A stretch of DNA of 41,297 bases from Caulobacteraceae bacterium. GTDB lineage: Bacteria; Pseudomonadota; Alphaproteobacteria; Caulobacterales; Caulobacteraceae. The stretch lies in NCBI GenBank assembly GCA_947456005.1, contig CANGRP010000001.1, forward strand, positions 1 to 41,297, in the 5' to 3' direction. This document shows positions 8,895-17,130 of the stretch, one piece after another. A model generated the notes under the pieces. That model made no database searches, was not told the DNA's origin, and worked only from the letters and a program-made list of their open reading frames with translations. A program made the translations under genes and the position numbers. The first letter of the stretch is position 1; each line of letters begins with the position of its first letter.

Positions 8895-10547
8895 ATGGCC
8901 CACGCTTCCACCGCTGATCACGATCACGATCACAAGCCCCCCTTCCTGGTTCGCTGGCTCTTCTCCACGAACCACAAGGACATCGGCACCCTCTACATCA
9001 TCTTCGCCATCATGGCCGGGCTGGTGGGCGGGGCGCTCTCGGGTCTCATCAGACTTGAGCTGGCTGAGCCCGGCCTGCAGATCTTCGTCAAGGGCGGCTG
9101 GCTGGACCAGCTCGGCGTCGTCGAAGCTTCAAAGCACGGATACAACGTGGTGGTCACCGCCCACGCCCTGATCATGATCTTCTTCATGGTCATGCCAGCG
9201 ATGATCGGCGGGTTTGGCAATTGGTTCGTCCCGATCATGATCGGCGCTCCGGACATGGCCTTCCCCCGGATGAACAACATCTCGTTCTGGCTGCTGGTGG
9301 CGGCCTGGGTTCTGCTGTGCCTGTCCTTGTTCGTCGATGGCGGCCCCGGGAAAGGGTTTGGCGGCGGCTGGACGATCTATCCCCCGCTCTCGACCTCGGG
9401 TCACGTCGGACCGTCGATGGACCTGGCCATCCTGTCCCTGCACCTGGCGGGCGCGAGCTCGATCCTGGGCGCGATCAACTTCATCACCACCATCTTCAAC
9501 ATGCGCGCGCCGGGCATGACCCTGCACCAGATGCCGCTGTTCGCCTGGTCGGTGCTGGTGACCGCTTTCCTTCTGCTTCTGTCCCTGCCCGTGCTGGCCG
9601 GCGCCATCACCATGCTGCTGACGGACAGGAACTTTAACACCCACTTCTTCGACCCGGCCGGCGGCGGCGACCCGGTGATGTTCCAGCATCTCTTCTGGTT
9701 CTTCGGGCACCCTGAGGTGTACATCCTGATCCTGCCGGGCTTCGGCATCATCAGCCACATCGTGTCCACCTTCTCGCGCAAGCCTGTGTTCGGCTACCTC
9801 GCCATGGCCTACGCCATGGTGGCCATTGGCTTCGTCGGCTTCATCGTCTGGGCCCACCACATGTACACGGTGGGCATGCCGGTCGACCTGAGGGCCTATT
9901 TCGTGGCGGCCACCATGGTGATCGCCGTGCCAACGGGCGTGAAGGTCTTTTCCTGGATCGCCACGATGTGGGGCGGCTCTCTGGACTTCAAGACGCCCAT
10001 GCTCTGGGCGATCGGCTTCATCTTCCTCTTCACGGTGGGCGGCGTGACCGGCGTGGTCCTGGCCAATGCGGGCATCGATTACACCCTGCATGACACCTAC
10101 TACGTTGTGGCTCACTTCCACTATGTGCTGAGCCTGGGCGCCGTGTTCGCCATCTTCGCGGGCTTCTATTACTGGTTCGAGAAGATGTGGGGGGTGAAGT
10201 ACAACGAGTTCCTCGGCGTGGTGCATTTCTGGATCACCTTCGTCGGCGTGAACCTGATCTTCTTCCCGCAGCACTTCCTGGGCCTGCAGGGCATGCCCCG
10301 GCGCTACGTGGACTATCCTGAGGCCTTGACCTTCTGGAACCAGGTCTCGACCCAGGGCTATCTGGTCACCGTGGTGGGCGTCGGGGTCTTCCTCCTGATC
10401 CTGGTCGAGGCCGCCGTGCGCCGGCGCAAGGCTGAGGCCAACCCGTGGGGTGAGGGCGCGACGACCCTGGAGTGGACGCTGTCTTCTCCGCCGCCCTTCC
10501 ACCAGTTCAGCGACCCCCCGGTCTTCAAGCCGGATTCGCGACACTAA
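8895..10547 (+). CDS. ctaD: Cytochrome c oxidase subunit I (550 aa)
   Basis: Catalytic subunit of the aa3 oxidase, holding heme a and the heme a3-CuB site where oxygen is reduced and protons are pumped. Haem a ligands are H90 (VVTAHALIM) and H409; haem a3 is bound by H407 in HDTYYVVAHFHYVLS. CuB ligands are H272 (HPEVY, with the crosslinked Tyr276) and H321-H322 (WAHHMYTVG). A short His/Asp-rich N-terminus (DHDHDH) precedes the first helix. The frame is open far upstream into ctaC, but ATG 8895, 16 bp after the ctaC stop and preceded by AGGATAAG, is the natural start. Confidence 0.97.
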   Translation: MAHASTADHDHDHKPPFLVRWLFSTNHKDIGTLYIIFAIMAGLVGGALSGLIRLELAEPGLQIFVKGGWLDQLGVVEASKHGYNVVVTAHALIMIFFMVMPAMIGGFGNWFVPIMIGAPDMAFPRMNNISFWLLVAAWVLLCLSLFVDGGPGKGFGGGWTIYPPLSTSGHVGPSMDLAILSLHLAGASSILGAINFITTIFNMRAPGMTLHQMPLFAWSVLVTAFLLLLSLPVLAGAITMLLTDRNFNTHFFDPAGGGDPVMFQHLFWFFGHPEVYILILPGFGIISHIVSTFSRKPVFGYLAMAYAMVAIGFVGFIVWAHHMYTVGMPVDLRAYFVAATMVIAVPTGVKVFSWIATMWGGSLDFKTPMLWAIGFIFLFTVGGVTGVVLANAGIDYTLHDTYYVVAHFHYVLSLGAVFAIFAGFYYWFEKMWGVKYNEFLGVVHFWITFVGVNLIFFPQHFLGLQGMPRRYVDYPEALTFWNQVSTQGYLVTVVGVGVFLLILVEAAVRRRKAEANPWGEGATTLEWTLSSPPPFHQFSDPPVFKPDSRH

Positions 10548-10591
10548 TCGCGCCGGCCTGGTTCAACAGGTCGGACTGAATAACCAAATGG

Positions 10592-10625
10592 GGGGCGCGG
10601 GCCGGTCTGATCCGGTGCGCGCCCC
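10592..10625 (+). terminator. Strong hairpin between ctaD and ctaB
   Basis: GGGGCGCG (10592-10599) pairs perfectly with CGCGCCCC (10618-10625), with an inner CCGG/CCGG stem (10602-10605 and 10612-10615) around a TCTGAT loop. No T-run follows, so it may act as an attenuator or as a 3' stabiliser or processing element rather than a full terminator. It separates the two core subunit genes from the assembly genes. Confidence 0.5.
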
Positions 10626-10650
10626 TCTCCGTGTCAGGTAACCAGGTCAG

Positions 10651-11628
10651 ATGACCCCGCCCGCTGTCGTTCAAGCCTCATCGCCCGCCCGCTGGCAGGA
10701 CTTTGTCCAGCTGCTCAAGCCCCGGGTCATGTCCCTGGTGGTCTTTACCGCAGCGACCGGGCTGATCTGCGCCCAGGCGCCGATACACCCCGTCATGGGG
10801 GCGATCGCGATCCTCTGTATCGCGGTGGGCGCCGGCGCCTCGGCTTCGCTGAACATGTGGTATGACGCCGATATCGACGCCCGGATGCGCCGCACCCGCG
10901 GCCGGCCGGTCCCGGCGGGCCGGGTCCAGCCCGCGGACGCCCTTGCACTCGGGGTCGTCCTCTCCCTGTTCTCCGTCATGCTTCTGGGTCTGGCCCTGAA
11001 CTGGCTGGCCGCCGGCCTTCTGGCCTTTACCATCTTCTTCTACGCCGTCGTCTACACCATGTGGCTGAAGCGCTGGACGGCGCAGAACATCGTGATCGGC
11101 GGCCTTGCAGGCGCCCTCCCGCCAGTGATCGGCTGGGCCGCCGCCGCGGGCCAGGCGCCGCTGGACGCCTGGATCCTGTGCGCCATCATCTTCATGTGGA
11201 CGCCGCCCCACTTCTGGGCCCTGTCCCTCTACACCAGCGAGGACTACGCCGCCGCCGGGGTGCCCATGCTGCCGGTCACGGCGGGCGCCGCCGTCACCCG
11301 GCGTCAGATCTGGATCTATAGCCTGCTTCTCATCCCGGTGTGCCTGGCGCCAGCCGCCACCGGACTGGGAGGCGCCGCCTACCTGGCGGTGGCCGCCCTG
11401 GGCGGGGCCGTCTTCCTGTTGCTCGCCTGGCGGGTCCGTTCGGGCCGAGCCGGAGACGCCGCCGATCCCCGGGTGACCGACGGACTCTATGACGTGAAGG
11501 CTGCGGCGCGGGACGCCCGCAACCTCTTCGCCTATTCCATCCTCTACCTGACCCTTCTCTTCGCCACGCTCCTGGGAGAACACCTGCTGGGCAGCGCGGC
11601 CCCCGGACTTCCAGGAGGTCTGACATGA
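10651..11628 (+). CDS. ctaB: Protohaem IX farnesyltransferase (haem O synthase, 325 aa)
   Basis: UbiA-family inner-membrane prenyltransferase (COX10/CtaB) that adds a farnesyl chain to protohaem, the first step of haem A synthesis for the oxidase encoded next to it. The prenyl-diphosphate and Mg site N-x3-D-x3-D is seen at residues 68-76 (NMWYDADID), followed by RTRGRPVPAGRV. Several hydrophobic helices and the WTPPHFWALS motif, with the YTSEDYAAAGVPMLPV segment after it, are typical. The stop overlaps the next start by 4 nt (ATGA, 11625-11628). No ctaA (haem A synthase) is seen in this window. Confidence 0.95.
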   Translation: MTPPAVVQASSPARWQDFVQLLKPRVMSLVVFTAATGLICAQAPIHPVMGAIAILCIAVGAGASASLNMWYDADIDARMRRTRGRPVPAGRVQPADALALGVVLSLFSVMLLGLALNWLAAGLLAFTIFFYAVVYTMWLKRWTAQNIVIGGLAGALPPVIGWAAAAGQAPLDAWILCAIIFMWTPPHFWALSLYTSEDYAAAGVPMLPVTAGAAVTRRQIWIYSLLLIPVCLAPAATGLGGAAYLAVAALGGAVFLLLAWRVRSGRAGDAADPRVTDGLYDVKAAARDARNLFAYSILYLTLLFATLLGEHLLGSAAPGLPGGLT

Positions 11629-11801
11629 CAGAGCCTGACGTCGAAACGACGCCGCTGGCGTCACCCGAGAACGCCGCCGCCGCCAGGGCCCGGCGTGGAA
11701 GGAACCTCGCCATCGCCCTGGGGTTGGTCGGGTTCGTAGTGCTTGTCTACCTCGTGACAGTCTTCAGGATGGGTGGAAATGTCCTCGATCGACCCCTTTG
11801 A
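11625..11801 (+). CDS. Small single-helix membrane protein, CoxF-like (58 aa)
   Basis: A 58-residue frame running ATG 11625 to TGA 11801. The polar, acidic N-terminus (MTEPDVETTPLASPENAA) is followed by an Arg-rich stretch (RARRGRN) and one hydrophobic helix (about residues 29-47, LAIALGLVGFVVLVYLVTVF). It ends RMGGNVLDRPL. The start overlaps the ctaB stop (ATGA), GGAGG lies just upstream, and its end overlaps ctaG by 23 nt, so it is certainly inside the translated operon. Position and layout match the small CoxF-type gene found between ctaB and ctaG in related bacteria. Its biochemical role is unknown to me; a part in oxidase assembly is inference from position. Confidence 0.8.
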   Translation: MTEPDVETTPLASPENAAAARARRGRNLAIALGLVGFVVLVYLVTVFRMGGNVLDRPL

Positions 11802-12384
11802 TGTCTCCCGCCGTAACGCCCGGGTGGCCGCCTGGTGCGCTGCGGGCTTCGTGGCCATGATTGGCGCAGCCTACGCTTCGGTGCCGCTATACTGGGCCTT
11901 CTGCCAGCTGACCGGCTTCGACGGTACGCCCCGGCGGGCCGAGCAGGCGTCTGCGACAACTCTGGAACGGAGTCTGGTCGTTCGCTTCGACGCCAATGTC
12001 CGGGAACTTCCCTGGAGCTTCCGGGCGCAGCAGACTTCCCAGACCCTCCGGATCGGCCAGACCGGCCTCGCCTACTTCACAGTGACCAACAACAGTGACC
12101 AGCCGGTAACCGGCCACGCGGTCTATAACGTCACCCCCCAACTCGCGGGCGCCTATTTCCAGAAGCTTGAGTGCTTCTGCTTCTCGAACCAGACCATCCC
12201 CGCGGGCAAGACGATCGAGTTTCCGGTGGTCTACTTCGTCGATCCGAAGTTCGCAGAGGACTTCGACACACGGGGCAAGTCGGAGGTGACCCTATCGTAC
12301 ACCTTCTTCCCGGCGCAGGATGCGGCGCCCAAGGCCGCGCAGGCGCCATCCGCCCTTGGCGGAACGCTGAAAGCAGGGCTATAG
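11779..12384 (+). CDS. ctaG: Cytochrome c oxidase assembly protein CtaG/Cox11 (201 aa)
   Basis: Copper chaperone that delivers Cu to the CuB site of subunit I. One N-terminal membrane helix (about 17-36) anchors a periplasmic immunoglobulin-like domain. The copper-binding CFCF motif is at 132-135 in ECFCFSNQTIPAGK, and the conserved FCQLTGFDGTP segment follows the helix. I use ATG 11779 rather than GTG 11773, because the AGGA upstream sits only three bases from the GTG. The start lies inside the coxF-like gene, so translation is probably coupled. Full family length. Confidence 0.95.
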   Translation: MSSIDPFDVSRRNARVAAWCAAGFVAMIGAAYASVPLYWAFCQLTGFDGTPRRAEQASATTLERSLVVRFDANVRELPWSFRAQQTSQTLRIGQTGLAYFTVTNNSDQPVTGHAVYNVTPQLAGAYFQKLECFCFSNQTIPAGKTIEFPVVYFVDPKFAEDFDTRGKSEVTLSYTFFPAQDAAPKAAQAPSALGGTLKAGL

Positions 12385-12399
12385 GGACACAACCAAACG

Positions 12400-12432
12400 A
12401 GCCTGCCGGGTCTGCGACTCACCGGGCGGGCT
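12400..12432 (+). terminator. Hairpin between ctaG and ctaE
   Basis: AGCCTGCCGGGT (12400-12411) pairs with ACCGGGCGGGCT (12421-12432) with one mismatch and one G-U pair around a nine-base loop. No T-tract follows. Like the ctaD/ctaB hairpin it may tune the level of downstream message or protect an end. It is too strong to be expected by chance, but no function is proven. Confidence 0.45.
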
Positions 12433-12458
12433 GAGGCAGTAAGAGGAACAGGGGCGCA

Positions 12459-13337
12459 ATGTCTGCGGGCGACGTCAAACACGACTACCATCTCGTCAAT
12501 CCCAGCCCCTGGCCGCTGGTGGGCTCGATCGCGGCCTGCGTCATGGCGGTCGGCGGCGTCGTCGCCATGAAGGGGCTGTTTGGCCTGCCCAAGGGCGACC
12601 TGACAGTGTTGCTGGCCGGCTTCGCCGGCGTGCTCCTGACCATGGCCGGCTGGTGGCGGGACGTCACCATTGAGGCCAACCAGGGAGACCACACCCCGGT
12701 CGTGGGCATCGGCCTCCGCTATGGCATGATCATGTTCATCGCCTCAGAGGTGATGTTCTTCGTGGCCTGGTTCTGGATCTTCTTCGAGATGGCCCTCTTC
12801 AATGACTTCCGGACCCAGTCCGGAATCGAAGAGGTGAGGGCCGCCTGGTCGACCTGGCCGCCAAAGGGCGTCGAGACGGTTCCCGCCTGGAACCTCCCGC
12901 TTCTCAACACCCTGATCCTGCTGCTGTCCGGCACCACAGTCACCTGGGCCCACCACGCCCTGCAGTCCGGAGACCGGCGCGGGGCCAAGATCGGCGTACT
13001 GCTGACGGTGATCCTCGGCGCGATCTTCACCGCCGTGCAGGTCTACGAGTATTTCCACATTCTCGATCACAAGTACTTCTTCGGCGGCGAAGGTGCTGAG
13101 AATTCAGGCCTTTACGGCTCGGCCTTCTTCATGGCCACGGGCTTCCACGGCTTCCACGTCCTGATCGGAACCCTCTTCCTCCTGGTCTGCCTTGGGCGTC
13201 TGATGGGCACCGGCTTCACCCCCAAGCAGCACTTCGGCTTCGAGTCGGCGGCCTGGTACTGGCACTTCGTCGACGTGGTGTGGCTGTTCCTCTTCGCCTT
13301 CATCTATGTGGTGTTCGGCGCCTCGGGCGGACACTGA
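12459..13337 (+). CDS. ctaE: Cytochrome c oxidase subunit III (292 aa)
   Basis: Membrane subunit of the aa3 oxidase that stabilises subunit I and supports proton uptake. Seven hydrophobic helices are expected and seen. Diagnostic segments are HDYHLVNPSPWPLVGS near the N-terminus, GMIMFIASEVMFFVAWFW, the LLSGTTVTWAHHAL stretch, FFMATGFHGFHVLIGT and the C-terminal YWHFVDVVWLFLF. The conserved Glu of the second segment (SEVMFF) is present. ATG 12459 is preceded by AGAGGAAC. It is followed after only 6 bp by the DUF983 gene. Confidence 0.97.
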   Translation: MSAGDVKHDYHLVNPSPWPLVGSIAACVMAVGGVVAMKGLFGLPKGDLTVLLAGFAGVLLTMAGWWRDVTIEANQGDHTPVVGIGLRYGMIMFIASEVMFFVAWFWIFFEMALFNDFRTQSGIEEVRAAWSTWPPKGVETVPAWNLPLLNTLILLLSGTTVTWAHHALQSGDRRGAKIGVLLTVILGAIFTAVQVYEYFHILDHKYFFGGEGAENSGLYGSAFFMATGFHGFHVLIGTLFLLVCLGRLMGTGFTPKQHFGFESAAWYWHFVDVVWLFLFAFIYVVFGASGGH

Positions 13338-13343
13338 CTTCCG

Positions 13344-13703
13344 GTGGCCGGCGTGAATCCCCTTCTGGCGGGGCTCGCCGGCCGCTGTCCCCATTGCGGG
13401 GAGGGCGCCCTCTTTCGGGGCTTCCTCACCGTGGCGGACCGCTGCGAGGCCTGTGGCTATGATTTCAGCCGCGCCGACTCGGGAGATGGCCCCGCTGTCT
13501 TCGTCATGCTGATCGGCGGCTTCATCGTCGCCTTCGCCGCCCTCTTCACCGAGATCGCCTACCGCCCCCCCATCTGGGTTCACCTTGCCGTCTTCCTGCC
13601 CATGACTGTGGTGGTTTGCATGGGACTCCTGCGTCCCATGAAGGGCGTGCTCCTGGCGGCGCAGTTCGCCAACCGGGCGGCGGAATCCCGCCATGAGGAC
13701 TGA
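13344..13703 (+). CDS. DUF983 family small membrane zinc-ribbon protein (119 aa)
   Basis: DUF983 proteins have two CxxC knuckles and two membrane helices. Here these are CPHC (C15, C18) and CEAC (C34, C37), then hydrophobic stretches at about 52-70 and 76-94. The start is GTG, 6 bp after the ctaE stop. The gene overlaps SURF1 by 11 nt. Placement between ctaE and SURF1 recurs in alphaproteobacterial oxidase clusters, so a role in oxidase biogenesis is likely, but the molecular function is not established. Confidence 0.9.
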   Translation: MAGVNPLLAGLAGRCPHCGEGALFRGFLTVADRCEACGYDFSRADSGDGPAVFVMLIGGFIVAFAALFTEIAYRPPIWVHLAVFLPMTVVVCMGLLRPMKGVLLAAQFANRAAESRHED

Positions 13704-14424
13704 GCCTGCCGGTCGAGCCCGTTTTCCAGTTGGCCTGACGCTCGCCGCTGCGGTCGGACTCGCCATTCTCGTGGCGCTTGGCATGTGGCAACTCCAGCGC
13801 CTGACCTGGAAGGAAGCCCTCCTCACCCGGATCGCCAAGCTTGAGACCGCGGCTCCCATCCCCGTAGCGACGGCCCTGGACGGGGCCGCCTCACCGGCGG
13901 ACCTCGACATGGTCCGGGTCCGGGTGGACTGCCCTGAACTGTCCCGCGCCGCATACGTCGAACTCTTCGGACTGAAGGACGGGACGGCCGGTCGGCGGCT
14001 GATCTCCGCATGCCCGGTGGCCTCCAGTCGGTACCGAAGCCTGCTGGTCGACCGGGGCTTTGTGGCTGAGGATGTTTCTGCGCGACCCGGGGCGGAGGGT
14101 CCGCTGGGTCCGGTTTCGGTGACCGGGGTGCTAAGGGCGCCGGACCCGCCCAGCATCTTCACGCCCAAGGCCGACCCCGCCAGCCGGCTGTGGTTCAACC
14201 GCGACATCCCCGCCATGGCTTCGACGCTTGACGCGTCTCGACCCGCGCCGGTCATGCTGATGGCCGAGACCGCCTTAAACCCCGAGTTCCCCGCCCTGTC
14301 GCCCGCACCCATTCCGGCGGCTATTTCCAACCGCCACCTGGAGTACGCCCTGACCTGGTTCGGCCTTGCCGCGGCCCTGCTCGGCGTATATGGCGCGCTC
14401 CTCCGCAAGCACTTCAGAAGCTGA
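13693..14424 (+). CDS. SURF1 family cytochrome oxidase assembly protein (243 aa)
   Basis: SURF1 proteins aid haem A insertion into subunit I. The protein has the family layout: an N-terminal membrane helix (about 12-30), the LGMWQLQRLTWKEAL signature just after it, a periplasmic domain, the VDRGFVAED-type segment (LLVDRGFV), and a second helix at the C-terminus (YALTWFGLAAALLGVYGAL). ATG 13693 lies inside the end of the DUF983 gene. The stop TGA shares one base with the thrC ATG (TGATG, 14422-14426), so thrC is likely translated by re-initiation. Confidence 0.93.
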   Translation: MRTEPAGRARFPVGLTLAAAVGLAILVALGMWQLQRLTWKEALLTRIAKLETAAPIPVATALDGAASPADLDMVRVRVDCPELSRAAYVELFGLKDGTAGRRLISACPVASSRYRSLLVDRGFVAEDVSARPGAEGPLGPVSVTGVLRAPDPPSIFTPKADPASRLWFNRDIPAMASTLDASRPAPVMLMAETALNPEFPALSPAPIPAAISNRHLEYALTWFGLAAALLGVYGALLRKHFRS

Positions 14425-15812
14425 TGCGTTACATCTCCACCCGTGGCGGTTCGCCTCCTGTCGGCTTCGTCGATGCCGTGCTCGCCGGTCTGGCGCCGGA
14501 CGGCGGGCTTTACGTTCCGGAGACCTGGCCCACCTTCGGCCGGGAGGAGATCGCCGCTTTCGCGGGCCAGCCCTATGCCGAGGTGGCGGCTGCGGTCCTG
14601 GGAAGGTTTGCCGCCGACGAAATCCCGCAGGCGGACCTGGCGCGGATGTGCCGCGAGGCCTACGCCGCCTTTAACCATCCGGCTGTCGTCCCCCTGGTCC
14701 AGCTGGGGCCAGACATCTTCCTGGCCGAGCTGTTCCATGGGCCGAGCCTGGCCTTCAAGGATGTGGCCATGCAGCTCCTGGCCCGGCTTTCCGATCACGT
14801 GCTGGAGCGCGCCGGGCGCACCCAGACCATCCTCTGCGCCACGTCGGGGGATACCGGCGGGGCGGCGGTCGAGGCCTTCCGGGGCCGCGCCAACACCCGG
14901 ATCGTCGCCATGTTCCCCGACGGGCGGATCTCTGAGGTCCAGCGCCGCTTCATGACCACCGCCGTCGAGGACAATGTCAGGTGCCTTGCCGTGGCCGGGG
15001 ACTTCGACGCTTGTCAGGCGATCCTGAAGACAGCCCTTGCTGACGCCGATCTACAGCGGGCGGTGGGCCTTTCGGCAGTGAATTCCATCAACTTCGCCAG
15101 GATCGTCGCCCAGTCCGTCTACTACTTCACGACGGCGGTCGCCCTTGGCGGACCGCACCGCCCGGTCTCCTTCGCCGTGCCGTCCGGGAACTTCGGGGAC
15201 GGGTTCGCCGGGTATGTGGCGCACCGCATGGGCCTGCCCATTGGGCGGATCCTGATCGCCACCAACGCCAACGACATCCTCGCCCGTACCTTCCGCACCG
15301 GCCTCTACGCCCGCGGCGCCGTGGCCGAGACCCAATCTCCGGCGATGGATATCCAGTCGGCGTCCAACTTCGAACGCCTGTTCTTCGAGGCGACCGGCCG
15401 AGATGGGCCGGCGACCGCGTCGGCCTTTTCGGGCTTCGCCGCGGGGCGCGACATCGTCACGCCTCCCGCCGCCCTGGCCGCCATGACCACCCTCTTCGCC
15501 GGCGCTTCCTCGGATGAGCCGGGCACCGCCGCGGAGATGCAGCTGACCCTGTCCGAGACGGGCGAGATGGTGGATCCCCATACTGCGGTGGCCCTGTCCG
15601 CCCTGCGGCGTCACCCGGCGCCGGGGCCGACGGTGGTGCTCGCCACGGCCCACCCGGCCAAGTTCCCTGAAGCTGTGCTCGCCGCTACGGGCCGGCCGCC
15701 AGAGACCCCCGCGCGTGCCCGCGCCCTGTCAGAACGCCCCGAGCGCTTCGAGCCCATCGCCGCCGACGCGGGAAAGGTCGCCGCCTATGTCCGGGCGTTT
15801 GCGGGGGGCTGA
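14424..15812 (+). CDS. thrC: Threonine synthase (462 aa)
   Basis: PLP enzyme that turns O-phosphohomoserine into threonine. The Schiff-base lysine is K112 in HGPSLAFKDVAMQLL, and the phosphate-binding ATSGDTGGAAVEAF loop follows. The N-terminal RYISTRGG start is typical of the long (group 2) threonine synthases, and 462 residues fits them. Its location behind SURF1 and in front of an M16 peptidase recurs in Caulobacter-type genomes. One-base overlap with SURF1 and 26-bp overlap with the peptidase indicate one transcript. Confidence 0.96.
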   Translation: MRYISTRGGSPPVGFVDAVLAGLAPDGGLYVPETWPTFGREEIAAFAGQPYAEVAAAVLGRFAADEIPQADLARMCREAYAAFNHPAVVPLVQLGPDIFLAELFHGPSLAFKDVAMQLLARLSDHVLERAGRTQTILCATSGDTGGAAVEAFRGRANTRIVAMFPDGRISEVQRRFMTTAVEDNVRCLAVAGDFDACQAILKTALADADLQRAVGLSAVNSINFARIVAQSVYYFTTAVALGGPHRPVSFAVPSGNFGDGFAGYVAHRMGLPIGRILIATNANDILARTFRTGLYARGAVAETQSPAMDIQSASNFERLFFEATGRDGPATASAFSGFAAGRDIVTPPAALAAMTTLFAGASSDEPGTAAEMQLTLSETGEMVDPHTAVALSALRRHPAPGPTVVLATAHPAKFPEAVLAATGRPPETPARARALSERPERFEPIAADAGKVAAYVRAFAGG

Positions 15813-17100
15813 ACCGCCGCGGATCCACACCCTGGCCAATGGGGTCCGGGTGGTCTGTGACCCTGTTCCGGGCTTGCAGACCGTCGCCCTGGTGGTGGCC
15901 GCCGGACGCGGAGCCCGATGGGAGGGCCGCCGGGAGTCCGGCTGGTCCCACCTCCTTGAGCACATGGTCTTCAAGGGTGCGGCGGGACGCACCGCTCGAC
16001 AGCTGGCTGACGCGATCGAGTCCGGTGGCGGGCAGATGAACGCCGAAACGGGCTTCGAGCGGACCCTGTTCCATGTCCGGACTCTTCCGGAAGGGCTGGA
16101 CGACGCCTCGGGCCTCCTTTCGGACATCGTCCTTCGACCGACACTCGACCCGGACGACCTGCTCAGGGAGCGCCATGTCGTCCTCCAGGAGATCGCGGAG
16201 GCGGAGGACGCGCCGGACGATCTTGTCTTCGAGATGGCCCAGGAGGCCGCCTTCGAGGGCCAGGCCCTCGGTCGTTGCATCCTCGGGGACGCCGCCAGCC
16301 TTCAAAGGGCTGATGTGGAGGCGCTTCGACAGTGGCGCCGCTTTCTGTATGCGCCGGACCGGCTGGTGGTCGTGGCTTCGGGCGCCATAGACGAGGACGC
16401 CCTGTTGCGCCTCGCGGAGCGGGACTTCGCCCCTGCGCAGCCCGCGCCCTCTCCATCGCCAGAGCCGGCCTTGTTCACGGGAGGCGTCCGGACCGATGAT
16501 CGGTCCCTTGAGCAGGCGAACCTTGTCTTCCTGTGTCCCGGGATGGGGGCGACCGACCCTGACGCCTGGGCGGCCCAGGTCTTCGTGGAATGCCTGGGCG
16601 GCGGCATGGCGTCGCGGCTCTTCCAGGAGGCCCGCGAAGCCCGCGGCCTGGCCTATGCCGTGGATGCCTGGGGTGAGTTCTGGTCTGACTGCGGCCTGGT
16701 CGGCGTATTCGCCGGCTGCGAGGCGGGACGCGCGGTGGAGCTTGCAGCCCTGGTTGCCGACCAGATGCAGGATCTTGCGGAGTCCCCGCACGAGGCAGAG
16801 CTCGCGCGGGCCCGCGCCCAACTCAAGGCTGCGCAGTTCATGGCCGCGGAATCTCTTCTGACACGTGCGGAACAAGCGGCGCACCAGGTCCTGACCCATG
16901 GCCGCCTCATTCCGGCCCGGGAGATCGCCGCAAGGATCGACGCCTGCAACGCCGCCGCGGTGCGCCGGGCGGGAGCCCGACTCCTGGAGCCGGGCCTGGC
17001 TGCTGCAGCGGTCCTTGGGCCCAGCGCCGCTCATCCCGCGGCCGAAACCTTCCGCACGGCGATGAAGGCCGGGCCCTCCCCAAGCCCCGCAGTGACTTGA
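15787..17100 (+). CDS. M16 family zinc peptidase (437 aa)
   Basis: Insulinase/pitrilysin-family protease of the single-chain processing-peptidase type. The inverted zinc motif HxxEH is intact at H55-L-L-E58-H59 (SHLLEHMVFKG), with a downstream acidic stretch (EIAEAEDAPDD) where the third ligand lies. The C-terminal half has the substrate-binding LGGGMASRLFQEAREARGLAYAV signature. I chose ATG 15787, which overlaps thrC by 26 bp; an in-frame ATG at 15715 adds 24 Pro/Ser/Arg-rich residues that lie deeper in thrC and look non-native. No signal peptide, so probably cytoplasmic. Confidence 0.92.
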   Translation: MSGRLRGAEPPRIHTLANGVRVVCDPVPGLQTVALVVAAGRGARWEGRRESGWSHLLEHMVFKGAAGRTARQLADAIESGGGQMNAETGFERTLFHVRTLPEGLDDASGLLSDIVLRPTLDPDDLLRERHVVLQEIAEAEDAPDDLVFEMAQEAAFEGQALGRCILGDAASLQRADVEALRQWRRFLYAPDRLVVVASGAIDEDALLRLAERDFAPAQPAPSPSPEPALFTGGVRTDDRSLEQANLVFLCPGMGATDPDAWAAQVFVECLGGGMASRLFQEAREARGLAYAVDAWGEFWSDCGLVGVFAGCEAGRAVELAALVADQMQDLAESPHEAELARARAQLKAAQFMAAESLLTRAEQAAHQVLTHGRLIPAREIAARIDACNAAAVRRAGARLLEPGLAAAAVLGPSAAHPAAETFRTAMKAGPSPSPAVT

Positions 17101-17130
17101 CGGACGGGAAAAACCCCGGAGTTTGCCATC

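Noticed and set aside
10588..10641. A 17-codon leader peptide before ctaB
   Set aside because: ATG followed by Gly-rich codons across the hairpin, no ribosome site and no run of regulatory codons.
13104..14798. A 564-codon minus-strand open frame
   Set aside because: Antisense to ctaE, DUF983, SURF1 and thrC; composition typical of a shadow frame.
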